Positions 41,948 through 52,097 of a DNA stretch of 64,000 nt are shown here, one piece after another. The notes under the pieces were generated by a model, which saw only the letters and a program-made list of their open reading frames with translations, was not told the DNA's origin and did not search any database. The position numbers and the translations under genes are program-made. The first letter of the stretch is position 1. The number at the start of each line of letters is the position of its first letter. The stretch covers positions 1 to 64,000 of the forward strand of contig CBFGOI010000011.1 of the NCBI GenBank assembly GCA_965650335.1. The letters are read 5' to 3'. The stretch comes from Paradesertivirga sp965650335 (GTDB taxonomy: Bacteria; Bacteroidota; Bacteroidia; Sphingobacteriales; Sphingobacteriaceae).

Positions 41948-42739
41948 ATGAACTGGGATAAATTTTACGACAAAGCTTACGATTTCCTTCTGACAAATGG
42001 TCCGAAAGTAATTACAGCAATAATAATTTTGTTTGTTGGCATATGGTTTATAAAACTAATAAGAAAAGGACTGGTTGCGGGAATGCAAAAACGCGATTTA
42101 GATCCTTCTTTACAGCCATTTTTACAAAGCCTTATAATTATTTCCCTACAGATTTTTCTGATAATAGGAATAATGCAGATAGTAGGTATTCAGCTTACTA
42201 TCTTTACGACTGTAATTGGAGCCTTCGGTGTTGCCGCAGGTTTAGCCTTATCCGGGACGCTTCAGAATTTCGCCAGTGGCGTACTGATTCTCGTATTGAA
42301 ACCATTTCGTGTAGGCGATAATATAATTGCGCAGGGGCAGGAAGGAACGGTTAATTCTATTCAAATATTCTATACCGTGGTTACCACTGCCGATAATAAA
42401 ACCGTCATTTTTCCCAACAGCAAGCTTTCAAACGAAATTATTATTAATACAAGCAGGGAAGGTAAACGCCGATTGGATGTGGAATTAAAAGTGAACTATA
42501 GTACTGACTTTAACGCAATTAAGCCAATAATAAAAAAAACGATAGAAGCTTCGCCTAATATTTTAAAAAGTCCGGAAGCTCGAATTGGAATATCTTTGTT
42601 AGACGCTGACGGGTACAAAGTGTCTGTAAATATTTGGGTAAACCCACATGGTTTTACAGATGCCCGATATAACTTTCAGGCCAAATTGATAGATGATTTA
42701 AAAGAAGCTGGAGTTATATTGCCGGGTATGTTGGGTTAA
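41948..42739 (+). CDS. Small-conductance mechanosensitive channel (MscS family)
   Basis: A 263-residue protein with three N-terminal membrane helices. The pore helix has the glycine and alanine-rich GVAAGLALSGTLQNFASG pattern, followed by the KPFRVGDNI beta-domain start and a C-terminal cytoplasmic cage. It releases solutes under hypo-osmotic shock. Its stop overlaps that of the convergent DUF58 gene. Confidence 0.95.
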   Translation: MNWDKFYDKAYDFLLTNGPKVITAIIILFVGIWFIKLIRKGLVAGMQKRDLDPSLQPFLQSLIIISLQIFLIIGIMQIVGIQLTIFTTVIGAFGVAAGLALSGTLQNFASGVLILVLKPFRVGDNIIAQGQEGTVNSIQIFYTVVTTADNKTVIFPNSKLSNEIIINTSREGKRRLDVELKVNYSTDFNAIKPIIKKTIEASPNILKSPEARIGISLLDADGYKVSVNIWVNPHGFTDARYNFQAKLIDDLKEAGVILPGMLG

Positions 42740-44082
42740 ATGCTTTGCCGTGCTTTAATTTCCAGGTAGCGGTTTATAGTATTTACTGTTAAATTTTGAG
42801 GTGATGTGAGGATGGATTGTATTCCGTGACGGGCAAGTTCCAGAACAATCAGTTTTTTCTCGTATGCGAATTTTTCGGCAATGGTTTTTATATAAATACC
42901 TTCAACATCCTCAGCCGGTTCCTCGTGTAATTTTTTTAGTTCGGTGTTTTCAAAAAATACAATTAGCAGGAGATGATGGCGGGCAATTTTTTTAAGATAC
43001 GGTAATTGTCGCTCCAAGCCCGACATACTTTCGAAGTTTGTGAAGAATACAATTAAACTGCGCTGCTTTAAGGAATGTCTTACCGTTGCATATAAAACCT
43101 CCATGTTGATTTCAAGGTAGCGTGTTTTTTCTTTAAAAAGTACCTCCTGGATTTTGTTCAACTGTGAAGGTTTCCGGTCTGCCGACACAACTGTTCCAAT
43201 CTTTTCGGAAATGGTAATGAGACCTGCTCTATCGTCTTTTAACATGGCGATATTCGCTAAAGCCAAAGATGCATTAATAGCATAATCTAATAAGCTTAAA
43301 CCATCAAACGGCATTTTCATACCTTTCGATTTATCGATAACGCAATAAACTTGTTGCGATTTTTCGTCCGTATAGGAGTTTACCATCATATCGCCCTTTC
43401 GTGCACTGGCTTTCCAGTTTATTGTACGGTAGTCATCGCCGGCCACATAGTTCTTTACCTGTTCAAATTCCATACTGTGACCCAGTCTTCTTATTTTTTT
43501 TATTCCAGCTTCAACCAGCCGGTTCGATATAGCCAATAATTGAAACCTCTGCATTTGGAGAAATGAGGGATAAACAGACAGGATTTGCTTTTGAGCAAAA
43601 ATGTAGCGCCTACTGATGAAAGCTAAAGGAGACTGAACGTATAGGTGAATATCACCAAAATCGTACTCGCCGCGTTTTAAAGGCTTAAGCTTATATTCGA
43701 TCATCTTCTGTTGACTGGATCTTAGCTTAGTTGTAAACCAAATATCTCGCTTTTGGAACTGGAAAGGGATCTCGTCTATGATTCCAAGCTTCACCGGGAA
43801 GCCATAAAAGTTTTCGGTATAAATAGCTATTTTATTTTCATCACCATTGCTGAGTCGTTCGGGGGTACTCCGCCGGGCAAATACTCCTGAGTCGGTTCTG
43901 TAAAGCAAAATAATGTCTACCATCAGCAATAAGAGCAACACAAGAAAAAATAACAAAGGCAGGTCCCCAAACCATGGAAAAAAGAAGGAGAGCAGAAATA
44001 AAAACACTACAGTTCCGAGGCCGATAAATAAGCGGCTCCCTAGGAAAAGGTTTTTGTAGTATTTATTGTAAATATCTTTCAA
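42736..44082 (-). CDS. DUF58 protein, last gene of the MoxR operon
   Basis: A 448-residue protein with two N-terminal membrane helices and the DUF58 block near residues 200-235 (GxxMEFEQVKNYVAGDDYRTINWKASARK, split across lines), followed by a von Willebrand-like fold. DUF58 proteins work with MoxR ATPases, probably as their adaptors or clients. It is the 3' gene of the operon, 39 bp after the MoxR gene. Confidence 0.9.
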   Translation of the reverse strand: MKDIYNKYYKNLFLGSRLFIGLGTVVFLFLLSFFFPWFGDLPLLFFLVLLLLLMVDIILLYRTDSGVFARRSTPERLSNGDENKIAIYTENFYGFPVKLGIIDEIPFQFQKRDIWFTTKLRSSQQKMIEYKLKPLKRGEYDFGDIHLYVQSPLAFISRRYIFAQKQILSVYPSFLQMQRFQLLAISNRLVEAGIKKIRRLGHSMEFEQVKNYVAGDDYRTINWKASARKGDMMVNSYTDEKSQQVYCVIDKSKGMKMPFDGLSLLDYAINASLALANIAMLKDDRAGLITISEKIGTVVSADRKPSQLNKIQEVLFKEKTRYLEINMEVLYATVRHSLKQRSLIVFFTNFESMSGLERQLPYLKKIARHHLLLIVFFENTELKKLHEEPAEDVEGIYIKTIAEKFAYEKKLIVLELARHGIQSILTSPQNLTVNTINRYLEIKARQSI

Positions 44083-44121
44083 ATTGCTGTGTTTTGATAC
44101 TGTTTTAAATCAACTCTGAAA

Positions 44122-45099
44122 TTATCTTGGCACTTCGATTTTGTGAATAATTTGATGCAGAATCTCGTCAGGGGTCACACCTTCCATTTCTTTATCCGGG
44201 GTGAGTATGATACGATGGCGAAGGACAGGATAAACTGCACTTATAATGTCTTCCGGCGTTACAAAATCACGTCCGTTCATGGCCGCCAATGCCTTTGCAC
44301 TGCTTACCACAGCCAGCGAGGCCCTTGGAGATCCTCCTAAAAACAGCGATTTGCTGTTCCTCGTATCATGAATAATTTGTGCTGTGAATTGAAGTAATTC
44401 AGGTTTTACATATAGGTTCCGAACCTGGTTACGCAATTCAATAACCTGCTCTACGGATAGCACTGGCTTTATTTCTCTTATTTTATCGTCGTTTTTTTGT
44501 TGATGCTGCTGAAGCAATATTTCAGTTTCTTCTTCCAGTGAGGGGTACTTCACTTCAATTTTAAATAAAAACCGATCTAATTGAGCCTCCGGTAAACGAT
44601 AAGTACCTTCATGTTCAACCGGGTTTTGGGTTGCAAGTACCATAAAAGGTTCATCCATTTTATGTGATTTGCCGTCCATCGTAAGCTGGCGCTCCTCCAT
44701 TACTTCGAAAAGTGCAGATTGGGTTTTAGCAGGTGCCCGGTTTATTTCATCTACTAATATAATATTGCCGAAGATGGGACCTTTTTTAAACTCGAACGAA
44801 GATTCTTTCGGGTTAAAAACCGAGGTGCCCAATACATCCGAAGGCATCAGATCGGGTGTAAACTGAATGCGTGAAAATCGAGCGTTTACACATTTTGCTA
44901 TCAATTTTGCAGCAAGTGTTTTTGCTACTCCTGGTACTCCTTCTATTAATATGTGTCCATCCGCAAGAATCCCGGCAATCAGCAGGTCGATCATACTTTG
45001 CTGACCGATAATTACTTTGCCGAGAGAGCTTCTTATCGCTTCAACAGCCTCATTTAGCTGGCTCAAATCAATTCTGTTTTCAAAAAGTTGTTCTTCCAT
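44122..45099 (-). CDS. MoxR-type AAA+ ATPase
   Basis: A 325-residue AAA+ protein: Walker A GVPGVAKT near residue 54, Walker B ILVDEINRAPAKTQ near 115, and sensor LATQNPVEHEG near 155. MoxR ATPases act as chaperones in assembly of membrane or periplasmic systems. Its ATG overlaps the stop of the upstream gene by 1 nt. Residue positions are approximate. Confidence 0.95.
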   Translation of the reverse strand: MEEQLFENRIDLSQLNEAVEAIRSSLGKVIIGQQSMIDLLIAGILADGHILIEGVPGVAKTLAAKLIAKCVNARFSRIQFTPDLMPSDVLGTSVFNPKESSFEFKKGPIFGNIILVDEINRAPAKTQSALFEVMEERQLTMDGKSHKMDEPFMVLATQNPVEHEGTYRLPEAQLDRFLFKIEVKYPSLEEETEILLQQHQQKNDDKIREIKPVLSVEQVIELRNQVRNLYVKPELLQFTAQIIHDTRNSKSLFLGGSPRASLAVVSSAKALAAMNGRDFVTPEDIISAVYPVLRHRIILTPDKEMEGVTPDEILHQIIHKIEVPR

Positions 45100-46286
45100 T
45101 ATTTTTTGGATTGCAAATGAAACTGTTCAATGTGTTTATTTAATGTGATTAATTCCTGATCACTTACCTGTTTTAAGTTTTTTATTTTTATCAATTCAGG
45201 AATCAACCCAATAGCAAATTCTTTTTGTACGCCTGATTTAGCGGCAAGAAGTTCTGCAAATTCCTGGTTTAATATGTTCGTCCGGATCGCGTATTTCGAG
45301 CGGATATCTTCTAATAAATAACTTATTTTTTTATGGGCGATGTTTGAATTATTTCTCTGTTGATAATACACTTGTCCAACTATTTTTACAAATTCTGCAG
45401 ATGAATTCTGCAGAGGCGCTATTACAGGAATAATTCTCTGGCGGCGTTTTGCTTCGTATACTACGAAAGCTATCAGGCTGAACAATGTTATGAAATATGC
45501 CCATTTCAAGGGTTCTATACTTAAGAATACGCGTAAAGGCGATTGCCCGTCATCCGAAGATCCTAAGGCGGAAAACTCATCCCAGATGATCTCCGATTTA
45601 GTAGGAAGATATGACAGCGCTTTCGCTACATATTCTGCGCCTTGCGGCTTAAGCATGTTGTAGTTAGTGAAAAACATCGGGCTAGCCATGAGATATAAAG
45701 CTCCGGCGCCATATTGGTATTTGATAAAATTCGGATGACCTTTACCGTTTATCCCAAGAACTACGGCCTTAGAGGAGTCGTATTCGCTAAAGTACTGGTC
45801 ACCTATTCCCCGATCAAAGACATACTTTTTATTGGGGTTAAGTGCTGGATTCACAAAACTTACCGGGATTTTTTCATCGAAATTAAATTTACGTTCAGTG
45901 CTTACGTTTAATTTCAAGCTATCCGTAAAGTAGCTGCTCAGCAAGAAACTGGCTATAAAAACATTGTTGCCTTTATACATATACTCTCTCATTTCTCTAA
46001 AATCATATCCGTCAACTTTAGCTCTTTGAGCTATAAGCAGGTAATTGCCTGATTTTAAAGTGGATTCTGTAAATACTATGTACGGCGCTTCACGTTTAGG
46101 TTTTATAACTGATGCTGGGAGGATGTCATTTAAATGATTATATATCACATAAGTACCAAAAGGTATTTTGTCTTTTTTCGAAAAAGTCGGGCTCCAGTCG
46201 ACAGGTGTTGGCCGGTTGTACTGTGCGACCAGGTAAAAAATAAATAATGTAGTGGCCAGGGCTATATAAATTTTTAAATCCCTCAT
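45099..46286 (-). CDS. DUF4350-like membrane protein
   Basis: A 395-residue protein with one N-terminal and one central membrane helix (about residues 7-21 and 252-270). The extracytoplasmic part resembles DUF4350, with a glutamine-amidotransferase-like fold (GNNVFIASF, GAGALYLMASP). It is the fourth gene of the six-gene operon. Confidence 0.75.
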   Translation of the reverse strand: MRDLKIYIALATTLFIFYLVAQYNRPTPVDWSPTFSKKDKIPFGTYVIYNHLNDILPASVIKPKREAPYIVFTESTLKSGNYLLIAQRAKVDGYDFREMREYMYKGNNVFIASFLLSSYFTDSLKLNVSTERKFNFDEKIPVSFVNPALNPNKKYVFDRGIGDQYFSEYDSSKAVVLGINGKGHPNFIKYQYGAGALYLMASPMFFTNYNMLKPQGAEYVAKALSYLPTKSEIIWDEFSALGSSDDGQSPLRVFLSIEPLKWAYFITLFSLIAFVVYEAKRRQRIIPVIAPLQNSSAEFVKIVGQVYYQQRNNSNIAHKKISYLLEDIRSKYAIRTNILNQEFAELLAAKSGVQKEFAIGLIPELIKIKNLKQVSDQELITLNKHIEQFHLQSKK

Positions 46287-46996
46287 CCTCTAATAGAATA
46301 AAACTCGCTGAACGAGTTATTTATCTTGTGATAAGCTTCGCCATCAACTGGGAAGCTTCCATACCAAACATATTCAAATCTTAAGGTTAGCAGCCTGAAC
46401 TTTTCTCTTTGCAAAGGATCTTGTAGCTCATTTATATAGGTGCTATTTGTTTTGTCGGCCTCCCATTTTATTCTGCCGCTATCATTTAACCGCTTGAGTA
46501 ATTTTAGATATAGCAGCCTGACTGCAAGCCGATAGTTTTTATTTTGTAAGGCTTTATTGATCTCATCATCAAAATGGATTACATGAATGTTTTCCATATT
46601 TTCAGAATAATCGATATCAAGACCTTTAGACCGTCCTGTAAATAAAAGCTCGTAATCCATGCCCGATAACTTCACGACGATGAATATCAGGGCTGCACAG
46701 CCCAGGATTAAAAATATATATTTGAATATTCCGCCTGACTTTGCATTCGACATCGTTCCTCTGAAAAGGCTCCAAAACCAATTCCAGAATTGATCCCATA
46801 AAGAAGGTGAAAGATTTTCTTTAACCTCACCATACTGGAAGTGTTTATCTGCCCTGTATTCATTTAGGGCAGTTTTATCAAAGCTTCGCAGGTTTACGAC
46901 GCTGTTATCCGTACGAAAAGGATGTGCCTTCTGGGCAGGCACAGAAGAATATACGAAATTGAATAGTAATAATAACAGGACGGTCAGTTTGTTCAT
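46283..46996 (-). CDS. DUF4129 membrane protein
   Basis: A 237-residue protein with a signal-like N-terminus and one membrane helix near residues 90-108; the C-terminal domain (RLAVRLLYLKLLKRL, then FRLLTLRFEYVWYG) is the DUF4129 module. It overlaps the next gene by 4 bp (ATGA). Likely a subunit of the same envelope complex. Confidence 0.8.
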   Translation of the reverse strand: MNKLTVLLLLLFNFVYSSVPAQKAHPFRTDNSVVNLRSFDKTALNEYRADKHFQYGEVKENLSPSLWDQFWNWFWSLFRGTMSNAKSGGIFKYIFLILGCAALIFIVVKLSGMDYELLFTGRSKGLDIDYSENMENIHVIHFDDEINKALQNKNYRLAVRLLYLKLLKRLNDSGRIKWEADKTNSTYINELQDPLQREKFRLLTLRFEYVWYGSFPVDGEAYHKINNSFSEFYSIRG

Positions 46997-47001
46997 TCAG
47001 C

Positions 47002-47868
47002 TTAATATTGTTCTTCAGGGAGATCAGAGTCGAAATTATTCTGGCCGATCATATCGAGCTTATCCATTAGTCCAGAATTGTCTTTACGCTCGGTTAAGCT
47101 AAAATAACACAGACCGATAACGATGTACGGTAAGAACATAAAAATCTGCGCGACGTTTTGTAGTACTGTGGTGAAGATTAGAACTGGAAGAGACACAGGA
47201 CTTTTGCTGAACAACATACTGCCGGTAGTTAAGATAGTGCTGGGAAGAATAAATGCCAATAATGCAGCATATACCACAAGCGCAATGATGGACAGTGCTC
47301 CGAAAGTCAGCCACCAATGATTTTTTATAAGCTTGAATCCACGATCAAAAGCAGAACTAAAGCTGGAATTTTCGAACACTATTATGGCCGTAATGATAGA
47401 CATTGTGGGCCATAGATAAACTCCGGGCAATATGCAAAACATAAGTGCTACCATAGTAATAATGCCCGTTAAAATGGAGGCACCAAAAAACCGCCAGAAA
47501 AAGTATTTAACGTCTGCCCATACTTCTTCTACTTCGGGGGCCTGGTTGCCTTTTTCTTTATAAAGAGACATATACGAAAAGACCGTTAAAGCAACCATAA
47601 CATAGAACAGAACCGCAAAGATCATTTGAAATGCAAATTCCCACCCATAAATTTTTGCGGGACGTCTGATGATTTCGCCGGGACTAAGGCTTGACATCAG
47701 CCTCATTTGCTGAAAAACTGCTGTTATTGTTGATGCAAGCAAAAAGAAGCCGCAAATTATTATTACGCACTTTAACAGTGGTTTGAAGTTTTGCTTGAGA
47801 AATACAAAGGTATCGTTAACTAATTCGCTGAAATTCCGCACCTGGCGTAATTCGATCTTCTGGTTCAT
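47002..47868 (-). CDS. Integral membrane protein of the MoxR operon
   Basis: A 288-residue protein with about six membrane helices and the Bacteroidota-typical opening IELRQVRNFSELVNDTFVFLKQNFKPLL. Its start overlaps the SpoIIM gene by 53 bp, an unusually long overlap, which suggests translational coupling. Function unknown. Confidence 0.75.
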   Translation of the reverse strand: MNQKIELRQVRNFSELVNDTFVFLKQNFKPLLKCVIIICGFFLLASTITAVFQQMRLMSSLSPGEIIRRPAKIYGWEFAFQMIFAVLFYVMVALTVFSYMSLYKEKGNQAPEVEEVWADVKYFFWRFFGASILTGIITMVALMFCILPGVYLWPTMSIITAIIVFENSSFSSAFDRGFKLIKNHWWLTFGALSIIALVVYAALLAFILPSTILTTGSMLFSKSPVSLPVLIFTTVLQNVAQIFMFLPYIVIGLCYFSLTERKDNSGLMDKLDMIGQNNFDSDLPEEQY

Positions 47869-48817
47869 AAAGTTTAGGTTGTGATTTTATAAGGATATTC
47901 GGATAAATGATAACATACCAGATTATAAAGCTGAATGATGCAGTCAGTATAAATACGCTTAGCCACTGTGGCATTTCGGTATGGCGCGTTATAAAACCTT
48001 CAAGAAAGGCCGCACAAATAAAAACAGGGACCAGGCCAATAGCGATCTTAGTTCCTTCTTTTGCTCCCTGTTTGAGAGACTCAATCCGCCTCAATGTTTT
48101 TGGAAACAGTATGCTGTTACCCAGCACCAGTCCAGCTGATCCGGCTATTACAATTGCCGAAATTTCTAAAGTTCCGTGTATCCAAATTACCAATACAGAC
48201 TTTAATCCTAAGTTCTGACTGAAAAAATAATATTGGAAGGCGCCCAGCATAATTCCATTTCTCAGCAAACCATAAAGAGTTCCCAGCGAGAGTAAAATGC
48301 CCGATACAAAAACATAGAAGGCTACAAAAATATTATTCATGGCTATTGTCAGAAACATAAGGAAGGGGCCTTCTTGTTTGTAAACACCGAAGGGGTCGCC
48401 TTTAGCGATGTTCTCATTGGTCATGTTTACATATCCATCCCCAAGAATAAGCCTCACGAAGGTATCGTCATATTTTGCAGATAAGGCCCCGATACATGAA
48501 AAAGCAGTAAAAAACAATAATGAATATAGTAAGAGCTTCTCGTACTTTTTAAATAAAAGTGGTAGTTCCTGTTTCCAAAATAAAGCAAACCGATTGCTTT
48601 TTTCCTTTTTATTGCGGTAAATGGACTGATGATATTTTGAAGCTAGCCCGTTAAGGTAGGCGGTGGTTTTAGATTTGGGATAAAACGTCTTAGCATAAGC
48701 AAGATCGTCAGTTAGGCTAATGAATTGCGACGCCAGTTCATCCGGGTCCTGGGTTTGTAGTTTTTCATACGTTTCCCATTTTTTTGAATTTTGCTTAACA
48801 AACAGGGCTTCCCTCAT
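47816..48817 (-). CDS. SpoIIM-family (DUF95) membrane protein
   Basis: A 333-residue membrane protein of the stage II sporulation protein M family, with about five membrane helices and the conserved HGTLEISAIVIAGSAGL segment. In non-sporulating Bacteroidota it is the first gene of this MoxR-type operon and is paired with a divergent RDD gene. Confidence 0.9.
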   Translation of the reverse strand: MREALFVKQNSKKWETYEKLQTQDPDELASQFISLTDDLAYAKTFYPKSKTTAYLNGLASKYHQSIYRNKKEKSNRFALFWKQELPLLFKKYEKLLLYSLLFFTAFSCIGALSAKYDDTFVRLILGDGYVNMTNENIAKGDPFGVYKQEGPFLMFLTIAMNNIFVAFYVFVSGILLSLGTLYGLLRNGIMLGAFQYYFFSQNLGLKSVLVIWIHGTLEISAIVIAGSAGLVLGNSILFPKTLRRIESLKQGAKEGTKIAIGLVPVFICAAFLEGFITRHTEMPQWLSVFILTASFSFIIWYVIIYPNILIKSQPKLYEPEDRITPGAEFQRIS

Positions 48818-48910
48818 CGTAATTCCAGGTAGGAAATAATTTCTTTAAAGTAGGTATAAGATTTAAATTGACAAAAAAATTTAATTTAGAGGAATTTATC
48901 TTTTTTAAAC

Positions 48911-49645
48911 ATGCAAACCGTCCGGATTACTACCTCGCAGAATATTGACATTGATTACGAAATCGCCGGATTGGGAGAGCGGATAGTGGCCCGTTTAATC
49001 GATCTCGCTATTTTTTTTGTGCTGTATATAGCAGCTACGATATCCGACCTGATGATGCAAACCAGACTGCATTTTTATAGACTGCCGGTACTGATTTTAT
49101 TGTGCGCAATACTTTTTATTTTTTACGATATTATTTGTGAAGCTTTTTTTAATGGCCAAAGTATTGGCAAGCGGATCATGAAAATTAAGGTCATAAGTCT
49201 TGATGGAGGAAGGCCTTCGCTGGGGCAATACCTCATGCGCTGGATGTTCCGTATAGTAGATTTTTTAATTACTTTTCAGTTAGGAGCATTAATATCGATG
49301 GTTCTTACCGAAAATAAGCAACGTATCGGTGATATTGTAGCAGGTACAACATTGGTGCTAACTAAACCCCGGACAGATTTCAATCAGGTAGCTTTTGCCC
49401 CCGTTGCTGATGATTATACTCCGGTTTTTCCTCAAGCTGCTGAGCTTAGTAATGCTGAAATAGTCTTGATTCATGAAGTGATTAACAGTTTCGCCAAGAA
49501 TGATAATTTCCCCTTGCTGTATAATGCGGCCACACGGTTTAAACAGCACTTAAATATTGTGTCTCCTTCGGGTATGGATGATCTGGCCTTTTTACAAACA
49601 TTAATTAAAGACTATAATTATGCTGCGGTAAATGCGCAAGTATAG
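48911..49645 (+). CDS. RDD-family membrane protein
   Basis: A 244-residue RDD protein with the Arg-Asp-Asp-type motif ARLIDL near residue 28, about three membrane helices and a KRIMKIKVISLDGGRPS loop. RDD proteins are membrane components often beside SpoIIM and MoxR genes. It is divergent from the SpoIIM operon and its 3' end overlaps the convergent DUF2752 gene by 28 bp. Confidence 0.9.
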   Translation: MQTVRITTSQNIDIDYEIAGLGERIVARLIDLAIFFVLYIAATISDLMMQTRLHFYRLPVLILLCAILFIFYDIICEAFFNGQSIGKRIMKIKVISLDGGRPSLGQYLMRWMFRIVDFLITFQLGALISMVLTENKQRIGDIVAGTTLVLTKPRTDFNQVAFAPVADDYTPVFPQAAELSNAEIVLIHEVINSFAKNDNFPLLYNAATRFKQHLNIVSPSGMDDLAFLQTLIKDYNYAAVNAQV

Positions 49646-49920
49646 ACGATTATCTTGATGATATAAGATACTAGAACAATCATTGCAGATAACCACAGAA
49701 AAGATGTTCTGAACCGATAAAGGTTTTTCGAACTGGAAAAAGTCCCGAGCAAACTTATCAGCAAGAAGATGAGAATAAATATTGCTGCGGGATAAAGCTG
49801 AAAACTTTTAATGTACTCGCCTTGTATTAACGCAATTATAGACCGCTGAAAGCCACATCCGGGACAATCAAAGCCCGTTAAATTTTTGAAGAAGCAAGGA
49901 AGCAAAAATTCGTATTTCAT
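49618..49920 (-). CDS. DUF2752 membrane protein
   Basis: A 100-residue protein with the DUF2752 cysteine signature FDCPGCGFQRS near residue 17 and two membrane helices. Unknown function. Confidence 0.85.
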   Translation of the reverse strand: MKYEFLLPCFFKNLTGFDCPGCGFQRSIIALIQGEYIKSFQLYPAAIFILIFLLISLLGTFSSSKNLYRFRTSFLWLSAMIVLVSYIIKIIVYTCAFTAA

Positions 49921-49939
49921 TTTCGAAACTAAGTTTCTG

Positions 49940-50644
49940 CTATGAGGCAGTCATATCCATTTCAAATAAGGACGCGATATTTTTTTGAAGCTTATCTTTT
50001 ACTTCGGTCATTTCAAGCTTATAACCGAGTTCCCTTTCCATCGAAGTAACATCCTTATCGTCTATCCCGCAAGGAACGATGTTTTTAAAGTAATTAAGGT
50101 CGGAATTTACATTAAATGCGAATCCATGCATAGTTACCCAACGACTGCAGCGAACGCCCATCGCACAGATTTTTCTCGCTTTCTCATTGTCAGCATCTAA
50201 CCAAACACCGGTATATCCGGGATATCTCCCTGCTTCGATTCCGTATTCAGCAAGCGTCAAAATAATAGCTTCTTCTAAAGTTCTAAGGTAAAGATGAATA
50301 TCGGTGAAGAAATTATCAAGATCGAGAATTGGATAGCCCACAATTTGACCCGGCCCGTGATACGTGATATCGCCACCACGGTTGATTTTATAATACGTAG
50401 CGTTTCGTTGCTTTAGGCCTTCTGCATCTAAAAGCAAATTTTCGGGTTTGCCGCTTTTGCCGATTGTGTAAACATGCGGATGTTCAACAAACACCAGGAA
50501 ATTATTGGTAGGCGTATCTGTATTATTCGTTCTGTTGCTGATTTTAGTATTTACAATTTGTCCGAAAATCTCTTCCTGACGATCCCATGCTTCCTGGTAA
50601 TCAAGCAATCCCCAGTCCTGGAAAGAAACTATTTTATTCCCCAT
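49940..50644 (-). CDS. lipB: Octanoyltransferase LipB
   Basis: A 234-residue lipoyl(octanoyl) transferase from the ATG at 50644. Motifs are GGDITYHGPGQIVGYP, a KICAMGVRCSRWVTMHG block and a CGI with the catalytic Cys. It transfers octanoate from acyl-carrier protein to lipoyl domains. The gene overlaps the phosphopantetheinyl transferase by 11 bp; the latter activates acyl-carrier protein, which makes the pairing sensible. Confidence 0.93.
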   Translation of the reverse strand: MGNKIVSFQDWGLLDYQEAWDRQEEIFGQIVNTKISNRTNNTDTPTNNFLVFVEHPHVYTIGKSGKPENLLLDAEGLKQRNATYYKINRGGDITYHGPGQIVGYPILDLDNFFTDIHLYLRTLEEAIILTLAEYGIEAGRYPGYTGVWLDADNEKARKICAMGVRCSRWVTMHGFAFNVNSDLNYFKNIVPCGIDDKDVTSMERELGYKLEMTEVKDKLQKNIASLFEMDMTAS

Positions 50645-51329
50645 TTTTTTGTGTATTGGTTGCCGGCTTAACATCTGTTTCTGCGTCAGTGCATCCGGCA
50701 ACATATCCTAGCATATAGTTCTCGAAGCGCTCAAAATAGACATCGAATTTTTTGCATACGTGTTCTGATTCTAAAAAAGCCTGGAAGTTTCCCGCTGGGG
50801 CATACGAAAATTTATGAAGCCTGATATCGTCTTTAAAAGAAACATTTCGTTTGCCCTGAAGCTTATAAATAGCTTCTTTTGCGCACCAGCAGATGTAAAG
50901 ATGTTCGATTTTGTGTTTCTCGTCTAAGAAATTGATTTCCTCTTTGATTAGAAATTTGTCCTCTACCCGCTCAATTTTGGTTTTGATAATTTCTATATCG
51001 ATGCCGACAGGTTTGTCTTTACTGATCATTACAGCAGCGTAATCGTACGAGTGGCTGAAAGAAATATGATAGGGTGAATCGGGAAGGTAAGGTTTCCCAT
51101 GTTCATCGACCTGGCAATCTATATAGTCGTCGGTGTTAAGCAATTGGCGTAACAGAACCCGGGTGCTTAGCCAATGCAGATTGCGTTTTCCGTTGTTAAG
51201 GCCACCCAAAACTTTTTCTTCATGCTCCCGCAGTTGCAACTGCGCATACAATTCTTCCGCAGATTCCTCTATCTTCCAGATAGCAAATTCTGTGCTTTCA
51301 TCCAGTTTTTTATGGTAAGCAAGAGCCAT
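50634..51329 (-). CDS. 4'-phosphopantetheinyl transferase (Sfp-type)
   Basis: A 231-residue enzyme from the ATG at 51329. It has PYHISFSHS, the magnesium-binding VGIDIEII and the WCAKEAIYKL helix of the Sfp family. It attaches the phosphopantetheine arm to carrier proteins. Upstream of lipB on the same transcript. Confidence 0.9.
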   Translation of the reverse strand: MALAYHKKLDESTEFAIWKIEESAEELYAQLQLREHEEKVLGGLNNGKRNLHWLSTRVLLRQLLNTDDYIDCQVDEHGKPYLPDSPYHISFSHSYDYAAVMISKDKPVGIDIEIIKTKIERVEDKFLIKEEINFLDEKHKIEHLYICWCAKEAIYKLQGKRNVSFKDDIRLHKFSYAPAGNFQAFLESEHVCKKFDVYFERFENYMLGYVAGCTDAETDVKPATNTQKNGE

Positions 51330-51453
51330 GCTTCTTCGTCGTTTAAAAATACAACTCGCAATTAGAAGTGTTTGCACTACATTTTCGCGAATCTCAAATA
51401 GCGCGTAAAATTATCTTAAAATAATCATACTTTAGGCCAAACCTTCCGTAATT

Positions 51454-51990
51454 ATGATTATCTCAGATAAACGCATTTTAGAAGAAATTGAAAAAGGCAC
51501 AATCATCATAGAGCCTTTCAAAAGAGAGTGCCTTGGTACCAATTCTTATGATGTGCATTTAGGAAAATACCTGGCCACTTATAGGAACAGGGTACTCGAT
51601 GCGAAACTTCACAACGAAATAGATCACTTTGAAATTCCAAAAGATGGCTTTGTTTTGCAGCCGAATACCTTATACCTGGGTGTTACGGTTGAATATACCG
51701 AAACTCACTGCCATGTGCCTTTTCTGGAAGGAAAGTCGAGTACCGGACGTTTGGGAATTGATATCCACGCCACAGCCGGAAAAGGCGACGTTGGCTTTTG
51801 TAATACCTGGACACTTGAAATCTCATGTACCCAACCCGTTCGCATTTATGCAGGCATGCCAATTGGACAACTAATCTATTTTGAAGTGGGAGGTGAGATC
51901 GAAACCTTTTACAATTCTAAAGGAAATGCGAAGTATAACCGAAAGACTACCAAGCCTGTTGAAAGCATGATGTGGAAGAATTCTTTTTAG
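51454..51990 (+). CDS. dcd: dCTP deaminase
   Basis: A 178-residue enzyme with GTNSYDVHLG, the EGKSSTGRLGI phosphate-binding motif and a TLEI catalytic Glu segment. It converts dCTP to dUTP. Terminator at 52016-52053. Confidence 0.95.
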   Translation: MIISDKRILEEIEKGTIIIEPFKRECLGTNSYDVHLGKYLATYRNRVLDAKLHNEIDHFEIPKDGFVLQPNTLYLGVTVEYTETHCHVPFLEGKSSTGRLGIDIHATAGKGDVGFCNTWTLEISCTQPVRIYAGMPIGQLIYFEVGGEIETFYNSKGNAKYNRKTTKPVESMMWKNSF

Positions 51991-52015
51991 AAATTTACGA
52001 TAAAAACACAGATTT

Positions 52016-52053
52016 AAAGCCTCATTTTTAGTAAATTGAGGCTTTTATTTTTG
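52016..52053 (+). terminator. Terminator of dcd
   Basis: AAAGCCTCA pairs with TGAGGCTTT, followed by a T-rich stretch. Confidence 0.85.
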
Positions 52054-52097
52054 CATGCGATTATCAGAAATAAGAACATGTTGCTAAACAGAATCCC

